A stretch of 64,000 nt of DNA from Cryoendolithus antarcticus (taxonomy: Eukaryota; Ascomycota; Dothideomycetes; Cladosporiales; Cladosporiaceae), in contig NAJO01000005.1 in the NCBI GenBank assembly GCA_002077065.1, positions 434,001-498,000 on the forward strand, in the 5' to 3' direction. Below are positions 11,110 to 22,152 of the stretch, in pieces. The translations under genes were made by a program, and so were the position numbers. The notes under the pieces are model-generated. The model did not search any database. It saw only the letters and a list, made by a program, of their open reading frames with translations, and was not told the DNA's origin. How positions within the stretch are numbered: position 1 is the stretch's first letter; the number at the start of each line of letters is the position of its first letter.

Positions 11110-11730
11110 TAGCATAAGCTCCTCGATCCACTCTATCTCTCGTCGAGGCTGGAAGTACACCAGCGTATTCTTACGTTCAGGATCGCCTACAGAACCCGAT
11201 CATGGGTGTATGCTGCAAGGTCGACAGTCAAGAAGCGACAGAACCCTCTTCGGGTCTCAGGAAGTCACAAAGATGAGACCCTAGCGGCCAGTGCGGCGCG
11301 AGGTGACTCTGTCTTGACCCCAGGGGTAGCACGGCGCTGAGAGCTATTCTGTCACGGGTAGAATGGCCATACTTTCTCTACGGGGTTGCATTTGTATTGC
11401 ATTGGATGGAGTTGCAGCGTTTGTAGTCGAAGCGTGAGGCTGTCGATAGGGAAGATGGGCGGGTGTATAATGCAGCATAGATAGTATCTTACTCGTTTCT
11501 GAATAGCTCTCTACGTTGTGCCTCAGAGCTCCTGCGGTCTTGTGCCTGAAGATCATGACGTAGCGCCTTCTACAGAAGCCATGTGGCAGCATCCACATGC
11601 ACACCTCAAACGCTGACCGCCGCAAACCGCGGGTCTCTGCATATGCACACTTCGCAGCTCGGACAAGATATGCCTCGCATCTGCTACGCCTGATCAAGTA
11701 CTTCCAAGCAAAGATATCCCAGTCCCAGCA
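11110..11730. other. Intergenic region without a supported gene
   Basis: About 620 bp between two plus-strand genes. I see only short open frames, one of which runs into the next gene upstream of its probable start. Confidence 0.4.
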
Positions 11731-12454
11731 ATGTCCTCCGTACGTCCTCCCACCAGCCCTGCCGCCCACAAAACGTGCTGACAGCTCCCCCCAGTCCCCC
11801 TCCCCCTCCGACCCCTTCACCCTCTACTCCACCCTCACCTCCGCCTGGTCAACCCTCCAATCCCTGCCCCTCCTCTTCACTCCCCGCCTCATAGTCTCGC
11901 TCTGCGCCACAGACGGCCCCCGCCGCGCGACAGCTTTCGAAGCCTACCTCTGCCGCACCCTTGGCCTCACGCTCCTCGCGCTCGCAGCCTCGAACTTGGT
12001 TTTCACGGGCGTCATACCTGTCGGAGGCGCGCGGGTGACGTTCGCGGAGGATGTAGCCGGCGGTGGGAGCGTAGCGGATAAAGTCGCAGAAGAAAGGAAG
12101 GCGAAGGATGTTGGAAGGGCGACGGCGACGATAGCGGCTGTGTTCCAGGCGCTGGCGGCTTTCTACTTGTACACGCAGCTTTTCTCGTCGACGTCTACGG
12201 GGATCAGCTTTGCTTTCTCGGCCGGCTTGGTGGGGAATTTGGCGCTGTTTTGTTTTGGCACGTGGGTTCTGCTGTTTGCTGGGGAGCCAGGGAGGAGGAG
12301 TAAGAGTACGGGAGCCGATAAGAGGACGAGTGGATTTCCGTTTGAGAATCGGGAGAGTGCGAGGGAGAAGAAGAAGGAGAGTAAGGAGAGGGAGAAGGAG
12401 AAGGACCGGGAGGGGAAGGAGAAGAGGAAGAGTATACTTAAGAGTCGGAGCTAG
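11731..12454 (+). CDS. Small multi-pass membrane protein with Lys/Glu-rich tail, function unknown
   Basis: I read two exons: a 9-bp exon ATGTCCTCC (11731-11739), then 11795-12454, with a 55-bp intron starting GTACGT, a GCTGAC branch site and ending CCCCCCAG. This gives about 222 residues starting MSSSPSPSDPFTLYS. Three to four hydrophobic segments follow: around LFTPRLIVSL, LGLTLLALAASNLVF, IAAVFQALAAFYLY and GLVGNLALFCFGTWVLLFAG. The tail of about 45 residues is dense in Lys, Glu and Arg. It looks like a conserved fungal membrane protein, but I cannot name a family. An unspliced start at 11597 is open but gives a less natural N-terminus. The membrane call is firm; the tiny first exon is an inference. 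Confidence 0.65.
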
Positions 12455-13049
12455 ATGTTGGGGAAAGGGAATGGCGTTTAGGGGATGTGTAGATAGATGG
12501 TAATCAAAAAGCTAGGTCACGACACCCGGGCTACGCGGTCACTCGCACAGCATGTAGGTGTCACCCATTACAAGGAAGGAAGTTCAAGACAAGCTGCTGT
12601 TGGTACGGGATAAGAGGATACCACATGAGACTCGACTCGATCTACATTCCGCTGAGCGCCAGCTACTTCTTGCTCCCAGAGCTTATGGTTTTGTCGTCTC
12701 GATCTGACAGTCCGGACTGCCTGTCGCCAGTGCACGGTTTGCAGTTACCCAACTCCACCGTCCGGTCTGCAGTCAAATGCTGATGTTAATCGCGAGCCAT
12801 GAACCGCGAGAGCAAGCGCCGCCGACTTCTTGCCACAGCTTCCTCATGCGGGACACCAGCCCCGAGATGAGTCCGCTCAGCATCCTTTCAACTCATCGTC
12901 CACGGCGCATTGCCGATGAAGTGACTCATTAACAAGGCGACAGCAACACAGCGCAATACCAGGCTCCCAACAAGCTGTCCTGACAGCTCTTCGTATCAGA
13001 GACAACGAAATGCATCCTTAGCACGTATATCGAATGTCGACAGGCCAGC
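12455..13049. other. Convergent intergenic region, nothing recognised
   Basis: About 595 bp between the ends of a plus-strand and a minus-strand gene. I find no coding frame of note, repeat or RNA gene. Confidence 0.4.
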
Positions 13050-13934
13050 TCAGGTAAGCCTCCCAATCACCTCCCCAATGACCCCAGCCAGCGCCTTCCC
13101 ATCCTCCCACACCTCATCATGATCCAGCCCCGTCAACTTCACAAACCTCCTCCGTCGCTCCGCACCCTCATCGTCCTTCCATCCCCTCTCCCCAAGAGCC
13201 TTCCACATCCTCTCCGGCTGCTTCAGACTGACGAGCTTGTCGTCCTCCGAATGCACGATCACTACTTCCCTTCCATCCGTCCAGGACTCCTCCCAATCGA
13301 CATCAGCTACGCTCGCCTCCTTCCACACCGCTTCGTCGCGTCCGAAAGCGTGCTCGACGAAACCTCGATAGAAGGGCTCGTGAGCGTACTCTGAGACGAA
13401 AGTGGGGAGGTCGTAGATCCCTTCGACGCCTATGATGGCCAGTGGCGGCTCGACGTTGAGTTCCAGGGCTTCGGTCGATTCGTACTGTTTGCCCCAGTAT
13501 CGTTTCTTGGCTACTTGGAACGCCAAAGTGGCGCCGCAGGAGTGGCCGATGAGGATGTAGCGATCGCCGAACTTGTACTTGTCTTGAAGGAACAGGATGG
13601 CTGTCAATACGTCGGTGATGTGGTCTGGGTGCTTGGCATTCCGGGCTGGGTCGTGTGGCGATGAGGGGTCAGTGGGGTGGGAGGGGTAGGGGGAGAGACG
13701 GTAGTTTAGGGATGCTATGCCGGAGATGTGTGAAGCGGGAGAGGAGGAGAGGAGGTGCTTGATAGTTGCGTCGAAGCAGGCGGATGTTATGAAGGGATCA
13801 CACCAGGCGCCGCCGCGGATGCAGATGAGCCAGATGCTTTGTGCTGATTGCGGAGGGGAGGTGGGGAGATGGAGGGTTAGATTATTGAGAGAGGAGAGGG
13901 TGGAGTAGGGGATGGTGGTTGAGGTGAAGGACAT
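13050..13934 (-). CDS. BNA7: Kynurenine formamidase-like alpha/beta hydrolase
   Basis: Predicted arylformamidase, hydrolysing N-formyl-kynurenine in the tryptophan-to-NAD pathway. The single exon encodes 294 residues from the ATG at 13934 (MSFTSTTIPYSTL). The frame is open further upstream, but family alignment from memory favours this start. Evidence: the GGAW oxyanion-hole segment (IRGGAWCDPF), the GHSCGA nucleophile elbow with Ser132, an Asp-bearing VIVHSEDDKLV segment, and a late His in LTGLDHDEVWED. These order as in the fungal Bna7 family and the length fits. One oddity: the usual His before GGAW is Arg here. The gene is divergent from the DUF3824 gene. Confidence 0.82.
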   Translation of the reverse strand: MSFTSTTIPYSTLSSLNNLTLHLPTSPPQSAQSIWLICIRGGAWCDPFITSACFDATIKHLLSSSPASHISGIASLNYRLSPYPSHPTDPSSPHDPARNAKHPDHITDVLTAILFLQDKYKFGDRYILIGHSCGATLAFQVAKKRYWGKQYESTEALELNVEPPLAIIGVEGIYDLPTFVSEYAHEPFYRGFVEHAFGRDEAVWKEASVADVDWEESWTDGREVVIVHSEDDKLVSLKQPERMWKALGERGWKDDEGAERRRRFVKLTGLDHDEVWEDGKALAGVIGEVIGRLT

Positions 13935-14737
13935 GATTGGGATGCACTCATCGCCGAAGGAGGCTCTCACTTTCGAGATGTCGCATTGACAAGTACTGAA
14001 ATGCACCCTGCGTGCCCGGACGATGTGGTTACTGGACTTGAACAAGCATTGCGGATCTTTCGGCAGCGGCTCATGCGTGGCATTGAGTTGCGGTTGATTG
14101 AGGGTCAAAAGCTTGGTCTGGGTGTGCCGTTGACCCCGCCATGGATAAGACATTGTTTCACAGCTCGTCGACATCTGAGCTGCTCTCGTAGACAGTGCAT
14201 GGCTCGGCCAACGTGGTTGGGCAGCAGTATCCGCGCATGTGCCAGTGCGAAGCCTGCATGAGCGTGAAACGATAGGTTGCAAAGGTCTACGTCATCGGAA
14301 GGCCCCGCCGGCCCCGGGGCTATCCGCCGCCTCGCCCTGCCACGCCGTTTTCTCCTTGACTTGACTTTGCGACAGAAACAACTTCACTGAACTGCAGCAG
14401 CTGCACACACATGGCTGCGCAGACAATCCACGCGCACCTAAGACAGCTCCAGTACACTGCATAGGGGCCCTCACCGGTTCCTCGACGCCCTGATCGGCGC
14501 CGTCACACCACCAAGCAATTCAATCGCCCCGCCAAGCCCGCCCTCACAGCCTCGCAGCCTTGCCCCGGTCACACTCACTCTCACTGCCTCAGTGGGGCCC
14601 GGACCCGGAACCTTTTCTACGACAAACGCCAGCCTTACAAACACATATCCGATTACATCACTCATCCTCGCTCTCATTCTCGACACACCGCTTTATCCTA
14701 CCACATCACTCCACCACCACAGCGGCTTTGACCGATC
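13935..14737. promoter_or_regulatory. Divergent promoter region of kynurenine formamidase and DUF3824 genes
   Basis: About 800 bp. The part next to 14738 is pyrimidine-rich (CTCGCTCTCATTCTC, CATCACTCCACCACCAC), typical of a fungal 5' leader. No further gene is seen. Confidence 0.4.
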
Positions 14738-16754
14738 ATGTCCGCCTACGACGACTACGACGAGCCCCGCCGCTATCGCACCTCCCGTGTACGCCCACGC
14801 GAACGCGACGAACCCGAGTTCGTGCGTGAGGAGACTTACATCGAGCGCGGCAAGGGACCTGGTCCTCGAGACCTCGTCTTCCGCGGCCGTGATGACAGCG
14901 TCGAGGACATCCCCCGCGACTTCCCTCCGCCAGGTCGCGATGCCCGTCGCTCCTACGATGAGTACTCCCAGGCTCCACGTCGCACCCGTAGCGTAGGGCG
15001 CAGGGACTACGATGACTACGATGATGACAGGTACACTGATTATGCTGCGCCTGCCGCTGCTGGAGGGGCTGCCGGATATGCTGCTGGACGTCGCAAGGAG
15101 AAAGCCCACAGACACCGCCGGGACGACAGAGATTACTACGACTCGGAGCACTCTCGCTCTCCGCCACGCAAAGACCGTCGCAAGTCTGGTGTGGAGGATT
15201 TGCTTGGTGGTCTGGGTCTGGGTGGTCTTGTCGGTGCGGTCACTGGCAACAAAGACAAGAGCCGCGATCACTCTCGTAGTGACCGCTCTGGCCGCTCAAA
15301 GTCTACGCGCCGTGGCAAGTCTCGTGGCAGAGGCTACGACTCGGACTCTCGCTCCCGCAGCCGCTCTCGCGGTGACAAGAAGGGCAACAACGAGCGCCAG
15401 TGGGCGCAGGCTGCACAGGCTGCGCTCATTGCTGGTGCTGTTGAGGCTTTCCGCTCCCGCAAGGAGCCTGGACCATGGACTGGCGACAAAGGCCGTCGTA
15501 TTGCGACTGCTGCAATCGGCGCTGGTGGCATTAACAAGCTCGTGGACCGTGACCCGGACGAGAAGAAGAAGCGTCACGTTCTCGAGGGTGTCGTTGGTGG
15601 TCTCGCTGCCAGCCGCCTCGCGAACGGCGCTCGCTCGAAGTCTCGTACCCGTGGGATCTCACCGGATGGAACGATCATGTCTGGCCGCACTGGACGCTCC
15701 CGCAGCCGGAGCATCATTGACTGGTTCCGTGGACGCTCGCAATCCCGTGGTCGCGCAGAGAGCCCAGGCGGAGGCGGAGGCGGACTCAAAGGACTTGTTG
15801 CTGGGGGCGCACTGGCCGCAGCAGGCAAGGCCGTCTACGACAGGGTCCGCTCCAAATCCCGCAAGAGGCGCTCACCCTCATCATCATCCGCAGACTCGTA
15901 CGTGCCCTCCCGCAATCGCCGCCGAGATGGACGTCGCTCACCTAGATCAGATACCGGGAGTACTCGCCGGAGCCAAGGCGGCAACGATCGCGGTCTCGCG
16001 ACTCGCGATACACGCGATACTAACTCAAACTACAACAACAGCAGGGCGCTCGCTGCAGGAGGCGCGGCGGGTGCAGGTGTGGGGGCGTTGGCGAAGAGAG
16101 GCAATAATGGCAGCACTAAGAATGGCGGCGACGATGAGAATCACTCTGACAGTAGTAGTACCACTGATTTAGAGAACAAGCGGAAGCGCATGCGTGGGAA
16201 GGAAATATTGACTGCGGGGTTGGCTACAATTGCTACGGTCCATGCGGCACATGGGCTCTATTCATCGATGGAAGCACATGAGAAGAGGCATAAACTTGTT
16301 GCAGAGGGCGAGATGACGCGTGAAGAGGCGAGGAAGAAGCAGACTAAGGCTTGGGTGCAGGACGCGGCTGCTGTGGGCATTGCAGCGTTGGGTATCAAGG
16401 GCGCGTTCTCGGAGTGGAAGGAGATGAACGAGCAGAGGTATGTTCTCTTGAGCTGCAGGTCATTGTGCTTTTACTGACTTTTATGATCACAGGGGCGAAG
16501 TCCACGCCATGGAAGCCCGCAAACGCGCGCGCATGAAGAGGAACGAAAAGATGAAGAAGCAGCAAGAGGAAGAGCGTCAGGAGCGTATGATGCAGCTGAT
16601 GGCCCAGAACCCACAAACCGCTATGATGATCCAGGGTATGCAAGGCGGCGGAGGCGGCGGGGGTATGCCGCAGATGCCTCAGTTCCAGCCGCAGGCTCCT
16701 CGGCCGGACCAGAGTGGCAATCCCTATGCTCCTAGAGATGGCGGTCGGGGCTAG
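14738..16754 (+). CDS. DUF3824-family arginine/serine-rich protein
   Basis: Two exons, 14738-16437 and 16493-16754, encode about 653 residues. The intron of 55 bp starts GTATGT and ends ATCACAG; splicing joins EMNEQR to GEVHAMEARKRARMKRN. The protein is very polar, with YDDYDEPRR, long Arg/Ser/Asp stretches (RS-type repeats) and short glycine/alanine-rich hydrophobic blocks (LLGGLGLGGLVGA, AAIGAGGINKLVDRDP, GLKGLVAGGALAAAGKAVYDRVRS). That alternation is what DUF3824 proteins of filamentous ascomycetes look like. The C-terminus is Lys/Arg/Glu coiled-coil-like, then Met/Gly/Gln-rich. The molecular function of this family is not established. Long open frames on both other-frame and opposite strands here are shadows caused by the biased composition. 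Confidence 0.85.
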
Positions 16755-17705
16755 CTGCCCCGTCGCGATTCCTGGTACGGGTATTTGCGAGGGGTGAGGT
16801 TTGGGGCGAGACCTGGAAAGGGGTGATGGGGAAGACCTGAGACGAGGGTTATGGTTACGAATGGGATGAGCTTTACGATCAGCATTGATTTGAGAGACGA
16901 CGGGCGGAACCCTTGGGCGAGCACAGCATTGCATAGATACCTCTTTTCATACTGTCTACCGCGAAGCTATGCACTACGGCCTGCCCAATCCAGCACTTCT
17001 GCACGAAGCGCTCGTGTCTCGCATTTACCCGTCCCATGCCCATCACCCCACCTCACCCCCACCAGCCCACTCTCCTGCGAATCCCGGAACCGGATCAACC
17101 TATCGCCTAGCTCTGCACTTCAGCCAACACCACTCCATACAAACTGCCTCCGTCTCCGACTACAGCAAGCTCACAAGGCGATACCTTCCACCGTAGCCTC
17201 TCGCAATTTGCGCTCAACTTGTCGCCGCGAGCTGAGCTGCCGCTGCGAGCCGATAAGGTGACAGCGCATTATATTGCTAGTGCGCTTAGTGTGCGCGCTT
17301 GGGTGGGATGGCACGATGATTGAGAGGGATATGTAGGCTGCTGATTTCTTGCCTTCTTGTCTACTTCTCTTTTTTTCTTATCCTTCTTACCATCAGAAGA
17401 TACTGCAAGCCTTGCCCGATAATTTGTTCCAATAAGCAGATACACTGGGTCTCGTAGGAGCCCGTCGCCATCACGTTTTCTAATTTGCTGAACTCGTAAG
17501 TCTATGGCTCCTGCCGCTGCCTGACAGTGCTGTGCATAATGGCAACAGTGCGAGGTGATACAATGGGAACGTGTAAAGGAGATACTAACACACAACACAG
17601 CGTCCACCACCCTTTTGCCGGCCGCCGCTGCTCCTCCGCAGGCTCAGGGTCGGGTTCCAGTAAAGCCAAATAAATACCTTCATCACCGCATACTCAACTC
17701 TCAAG
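16755..17705. promoter_or_regulatory. Upstream region of INO1
   Basis: About 950 bp between two plus-strand genes. It includes a pyrimidine tract (CTTTTTTTCTT near 17368) and a leader just before the INO1 start. I looked for the yeast inositol-response element CATGTGAAAT and did not find an exact copy. No gene recognised. Confidence 0.4.
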
Positions 17706-19343
17706 ATGGCACCACACGCCACCGATATCACCGGCCCAGCCGAAGATATTACCATCCATCAAGACACTGCTGTGAAGTCCCCGAAGTCTGAACTCTTCAC
17801 CGTGCAGTCGCCAAATGTCACCTACACCGACAAGGAGATCATCAGCAAGTACACGTACCGCACCACCGAGGTCAATGTCACCGATGGCAAGTACGTCGCA
17901 ACTCCCAAGGAGACTCTCTACGACTTCAAGACCGAGCGCAATGTTGGCAAGGTCGGTGTCATGCTCGTCGGTCTCGGCGGCAACAACGGCACCACGATCA
18001 CGGCCGGCATCCTCGCCAATCGCCGCAACTTGACCTGGGAGACCCGCGAGGGTCCTCGGGCTGCCAACTATTATGGTTCCGTCATCATGGGCTCGACTGT
18101 CAAGCTTGGTACCGATGCGAAGACCCAGAAGGAGATCAACATTCCACTGCATGACATGCTGCCCATGGCCCACCCCAACGACCTCGTCATCGGCGGCTGG
18201 GACATCAGCAGCCTCGACCTCGCTGCCGCTGCTGATCGTGCTAAGGTCCTCGAGCCGACGCTGAAGCAACTTGTCCGCAAGGAATTGGCGTCCATCAAGC
18301 CGCTGCCAAGTATCTACTACCCTGACTTCATCGCCGCAAACCAAGAGTCCCGCGCCGATAATATCGTCCCCGGCTCCAAGGCCAGCTCCGAGCATGTCGA
18401 GCATATCCGCAAGGACATCCGGGACTTTAAGGCTACGCACTCGCTTGACAAGGTGATCGTGCTCTGGACCGCGAATACCGAGCGCTACGCCAACATCCTC
18501 TCAGGCGTGAACGACACCTCCGCCAACCTACTCGCCTCCATCGAGTCCGGACACGCCGAGATCGCACCCTCCACCGTCTTCGCCGTGGCCTCGATCCTCG
18601 AGAACGTGCCCTTCATCAACGGCTCCCCGCAGAACACTTTCGTTCCCGGCTGCCTCGCCCTAGCCTCGGAGAAGAACTCCTTCCTCGGCGGCGATGACTT
18701 CAAGTCCGGCCAGACCAAAATGAAATCCGCGCTCGTCGACTTTCTAATCAACGCCGGAATCAAGCTCACGTCCATCGCATCTTACAACCACCTCGGCAAC
18801 AACGACGGCAAGAACTTGTCCTCGCAAGCGCAATTCCGCAGCAAGGAGATCAGCAAGTCAAATGTCGTTGACGACATGGTAGAAGCGAACACCGTGCTTT
18901 ACAAACCCGGCGAGAAGCCAGACCATACTGTTGTGATCAAGTACATGCCCGCTGTCGGTGATAACAAACGCGCCATGGACGAGTACTACGCTGAAATCTT
19001 CCTCGGCGGGCATCAGACAATCTTCATATCCAATGTTTGCGAAGACTCGCTGCTCGCTGCGCCTTTGATCATCGATCTCATTCTCGTGGCGGAGCTGATG
19101 ACGCGTATTACCTGGCGCGCTGGGAGCAAGGAACAGCAGAATGCGGATGCGAAGGGAGAGTGGAAGGGTTTCCATAGCGTGCTGAGCGTGCTGAGCTATA
19201 TGCTCAAGGCGCCTGTGGTGCCTGAGGGGACGCCTGTAATTAACAGTTTGGCGAGGCAGAGGGGGTGTATGGTTAACGTGCTGAGGGCTTGTGTGGGGTT
19301 GGAGGTGGAGGGGGACATGGGGCTGGAGTATAAGTTGTTCTAG
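17706..19343 (+). CDS. INO1: Inositol-3-phosphate synthase
   Basis: Converts glucose-6-phosphate to 1D-myo-inositol-3-phosphate using NAD, the committed step of inositol and thus phosphatidylinositol synthesis. One exon of 545 residues, the usual fungal length. The NAD-binding glycine loop LVGLGGNNGTT starts at about residue 87, with G89 in the loop. Other family signatures are VIGGWDISSLDL, LWTANTERY, SYNHLGNNDGKNLS, SKSNVVDDMV and DSLLAAPLIIDL. The C-terminus ends GLEYKLF as expected. The start at 17706 follows a leader with AAG before ATG. The gene is convergent with the FAD oxidoreductase gene, with 168 bp between them. Confidence 0.97.
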   Translation: MAPHATDITGPAEDITIHQDTAVKSPKSELFTVQSPNVTYTDKEIISKYTYRTTEVNVTDGKYVATPKETLYDFKTERNVGKVGVMLVGLGGNNGTTITAGILANRRNLTWETREGPRAANYYGSVIMGSTVKLGTDAKTQKEINIPLHDMLPMAHPNDLVIGGWDISSLDLAAAADRAKVLEPTLKQLVRKELASIKPLPSIYYPDFIAANQESRADNIVPGSKASSEHVEHIRKDIRDFKATHSLDKVIVLWTANTERYANILSGVNDTSANLLASIESGHAEIAPSTVFAVASILENVPFINGSPQNTFVPGCLALASEKNSFLGGDDFKSGQTKMKSALVDFLINAGIKLTSIASYNHLGNNDGKNLSSQAQFRSKEISKSNVVDDMVEANTVLYKPGEKPDHTVVIKYMPAVGDNKRAMDEYYAEIFLGGHQTIFISNVCEDSLLAAPLIIDLILVAELMTRITWRAGSKEQQNADAKGEWKGFHSVLSVLSYMLKAPVVPEGTPVINSLARQRGCMVNVLRACVGLEVEGDMGLEYKLF

Positions 19344-19511
19344 ATCGAGCAGGTTGGCAGAAGGGTGTTTAGAGAAAAGGGAGAGGACGTTACACTCATT
19401 TGGAACATAGACAGACTGGCGAGTATAGACGGCAATGCAGTTGCTTTGCCCACATGTCAATATTATGTCACTCTAGCTGTATATTCGTGACTGTGTCGTC
19501 GCCTCTGCTAG

Positions 19512-21003
19512 CTACTTCCCTCTCAACAGCCCGTCCCTCCCAATCAACACGCTCAACGCCCCCCAGACCCCCTTCAACGGCCACAAACCCGTGACCCTCT
19601 TCCTCCATCTCTCTCGCCACGTCATCTCACTCCACGGTCTCCAAGCAACCACAGCAGCATTGAGCTTCTCCCAGACCCCCTTCAGCCCCTCGGCGCCGTA
19701 CTTCCGTCTCACAGCCTCATACCAACTCCGGTCGTATACGCCCCAGAACTCCTCTTCCGTGAAGAAGCCTTGCGCGTAGAAACACTTCAGCCCACCGAGC
19801 TCAGTGGTTTTGCGTTCTATCGCACGGTTGAGCTGGACGAATGTGTCGTAGTCGCAGGGGCCGGGGCCCCAGAGGCCGATGTTCAGCACCATGCCTTTGC
19901 TCCTCGCTCCGTCTGCGAAGGCAGCGGGGTTGCGAGGCCGGAGAGAAAGGTTGTCGTCGGGCATCTTGAGTGGACAGAGCCAGAGCGGGTAGAACCCACA
20001 GGCTTCATCGAGATATTCGACGAACTGCGTGGCGGTGGCGTACGGGAAGCCGATATCTTGGACGACGTACTCATCGGCCAAGTGAGAGGCGTGCAGCGCG
20101 CGGTACATGACATCGTTGTGCAAAAGAGGATCTAGGAGCTTGCGGGTGAAGGCGTTGAAGGGTGTGAGGAAGTAGGGAGGCGTAGGTGCCGGCCCAGAAG
20201 GAGCCGCGGTCATACCGGAAGAGGTAGTCTTTCAGTGGAATGTAGTCAGGAGTCGGCTTGATTTGATGCAGGCGGGATTTGGCGTGGAGATAGAACCATG
20301 GGTCGCTGGGCCGGGTGAAGCAGTGGACGTGGGCGGAAAGAGAGGGTGCTGAGACAAGTCGACCGGAGATGATGAGGCCGGAGGTCAGGCTGTACATTAT
20401 ACCTTCGAGGTAGTTTATACTCGGGTTGGCTGTCAAGTCTTCGATGGTGGTGATAGCATCCTCCATGCTCGTGACAGTAGTATAAATCACTTCGACGTAC
20501 GGCTTTGCTTCGAGGAGAGGCATTTCGAGAAGTGTGATTACGCCGAGAGTGCCGAAGGAGCCAGCTGCTGCGTGGAAGAGATCTGGACGGACGTCGTTTG
20601 ATGCTTCGACAACCTCGCCATTGGCCAGAATCATCTCTATGCGAGTGATGGTTTTGTCGAACAGGCCATGCTTGAAGGAGCTGCTCTCTCCTGCTGTGCC
20701 TGCGAATCCTCCGCCCACGGTGATCGCTGGGAACTCCATGACGACCGGAGGCATCAAGCCTACTGCCAGACAGGCGTCCACTAGTGCTTCCATGCTTACA
20801 TTCGGCTCGATGATTGCGACGCGCTTCTCAACATCGAAGGACACATGCTTTAGCTGACTGGTGTCGACTGCAGTATCATGGGAGAGCTTCGTCCGTCGCG
20901 TTGTGCTCGTCGAGCCATGGTAGATTCGGTACTGCTCGCCTCGGCCATGGAAGTAGCGGACTTGTCCTCGTACTCTGGCGACTCGCTCGGTGTGATGATC
21001 CAT
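19512..21003 (-). pseudogene. DIMINUTO/DHCR24-like FAD-binding oxidoreductase with an internal frameshift
   Basis: Related to delta24-sterol reductases (VAO-type FAD-binding fold). The N-terminal frame starts MDHHTERVARV (ATG at 21003) and carries RIYHGSTSTTR, IIEPNVSMEALVDACL and the FAD-contact segment MEFPAITVGGGFAGTAGESSS. Around 20173-20177, at the base run CCTCCCTAC on the minus strand, the homology moves to another frame. Frame 1 ends in FRYDRGSFWAGTYA, and frame 2 continues with YFLTPFNAFTRKLLDPL and runs to 19512. One extra base explains the shift; no intron fits. The combined product would be about 497 residues, normal for the family. It may be a pseudogene, an assembly or sequencing error, or a strain-specific lesion. 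Both halves otherwise look conserved and free of stops, which favours an error or recent change. Confidence 0.75.
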
Positions 21004-22152
21004 TGCAATGGCTTGGACAGGCCGGTAGCGTCCATCAGTCGCTGTCATTGAACTGGCGATGCGTGACTCGTCTACCACGACAGCAGTTGCTGGTCGAAAT
21101 AGATGGGGAATTATTGACAAACCTCCCGAGCGCTGTTCAGACAGGCGCTTGGAACAGGACCTGCTTCCTCATCAAGCTGGCTGTTTTGATGGGCTGCAAG
21201 ATAACCTCAATACAAATTCGCTCACTGGCTTCGACGCAGGCAGGACGTTCATCTGGTTCATATGGTGATGGTGTGAGAAGGATGTATGGAATAATAGTCC
21301 TACCTTTGACAGTGACCTGCCTGCTTGATGCCACTCGACGTAGCGGTCGGAGCTGATCGTCAATTCAGAATGTTGATGATCCCTGGACTTTGATCATTGA
21401 ACATATCAGCATCAATGCGGAGATTCAACTCCGTTGCAGGAGTTCGTGGAGCATCCACCGCATGCGCGGCAGGGCAACATCGATCATGCAGGTCAGACGC
21501 CACGTAGAAAGTCTATTTCTGCGTGTTGACGCCGCGGTTGCAACGCGGCTGTACGAGAGGCTTGCTGTTACACGCAGCTAGAGTAATTTAAAGAGCGACT
21601 GCCAGGAACATCGCCGCGTGCACACCTCCGGCACCGTCAAATGGTGTCGAAAGTCACTTGCAGCGACCGCGGTTGAATACAGCGCCCGAGATCATCTTCA
21701 ATGGCGCAACGCAATGTCATCTCGCCATACTCGCGTGTGCCCGCCCGTCCTCCGAACCTCCCTCACACACGCTGACGCGTCGCCCAATCCACACTGCAGC
21801 TCTCCATTCGCTTGTCGACCCGCGACAGGACTACACGCAGAACTCAAATAGCACACTTCGTAAGGCTCCATCGACTTCGCCATGCACTTTCTCCGCAAAG
21901 CGGCAAGCCGAACCCACTTCGCGTTGCTACGCCACCGTTGTGTTTAGCGCTTGCCGTTTGGGCCAGGGTCAAATGAGTAGTAGGTCTATGCGCAACGGGT
22001 TGATATAGTATTACGAGATCCATCCCCTTCTTCTTGTCGATCTCATATCCACAGCACGCAAGACATCGGTTTCAGATCATCTTCAACGCGTACAGATATC
22101 TTGAAGTCGCGTCTACCACAAGCCTCACAAGCGCATTCATCTCACAATCAAG
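21004..22152. promoter_or_regulatory. Divergent region between the FAD oxidoreductase and GPI-protein genes
   Basis: About 1.15 kb with only short open frames that resemble nothing known. It must contain both promoters; no clear repeat or RNA gene seen. Confidence 0.35.

Noticed and set aside
14693..15271. 192-codon minus-strand frame with hydrophobic stretches
   Set aside because: Antisense shadow of the DUF3824 exon; the valine-rich stretches come from reverse-reading Asp/Arg codons.
15012..16172. 386-codon plus-strand open frame inside the DUF3824 gene
   Set aside because: It is an alternative frame of a GC-rich, biased coding sequence, with low-complexity translation and no splice or family support.
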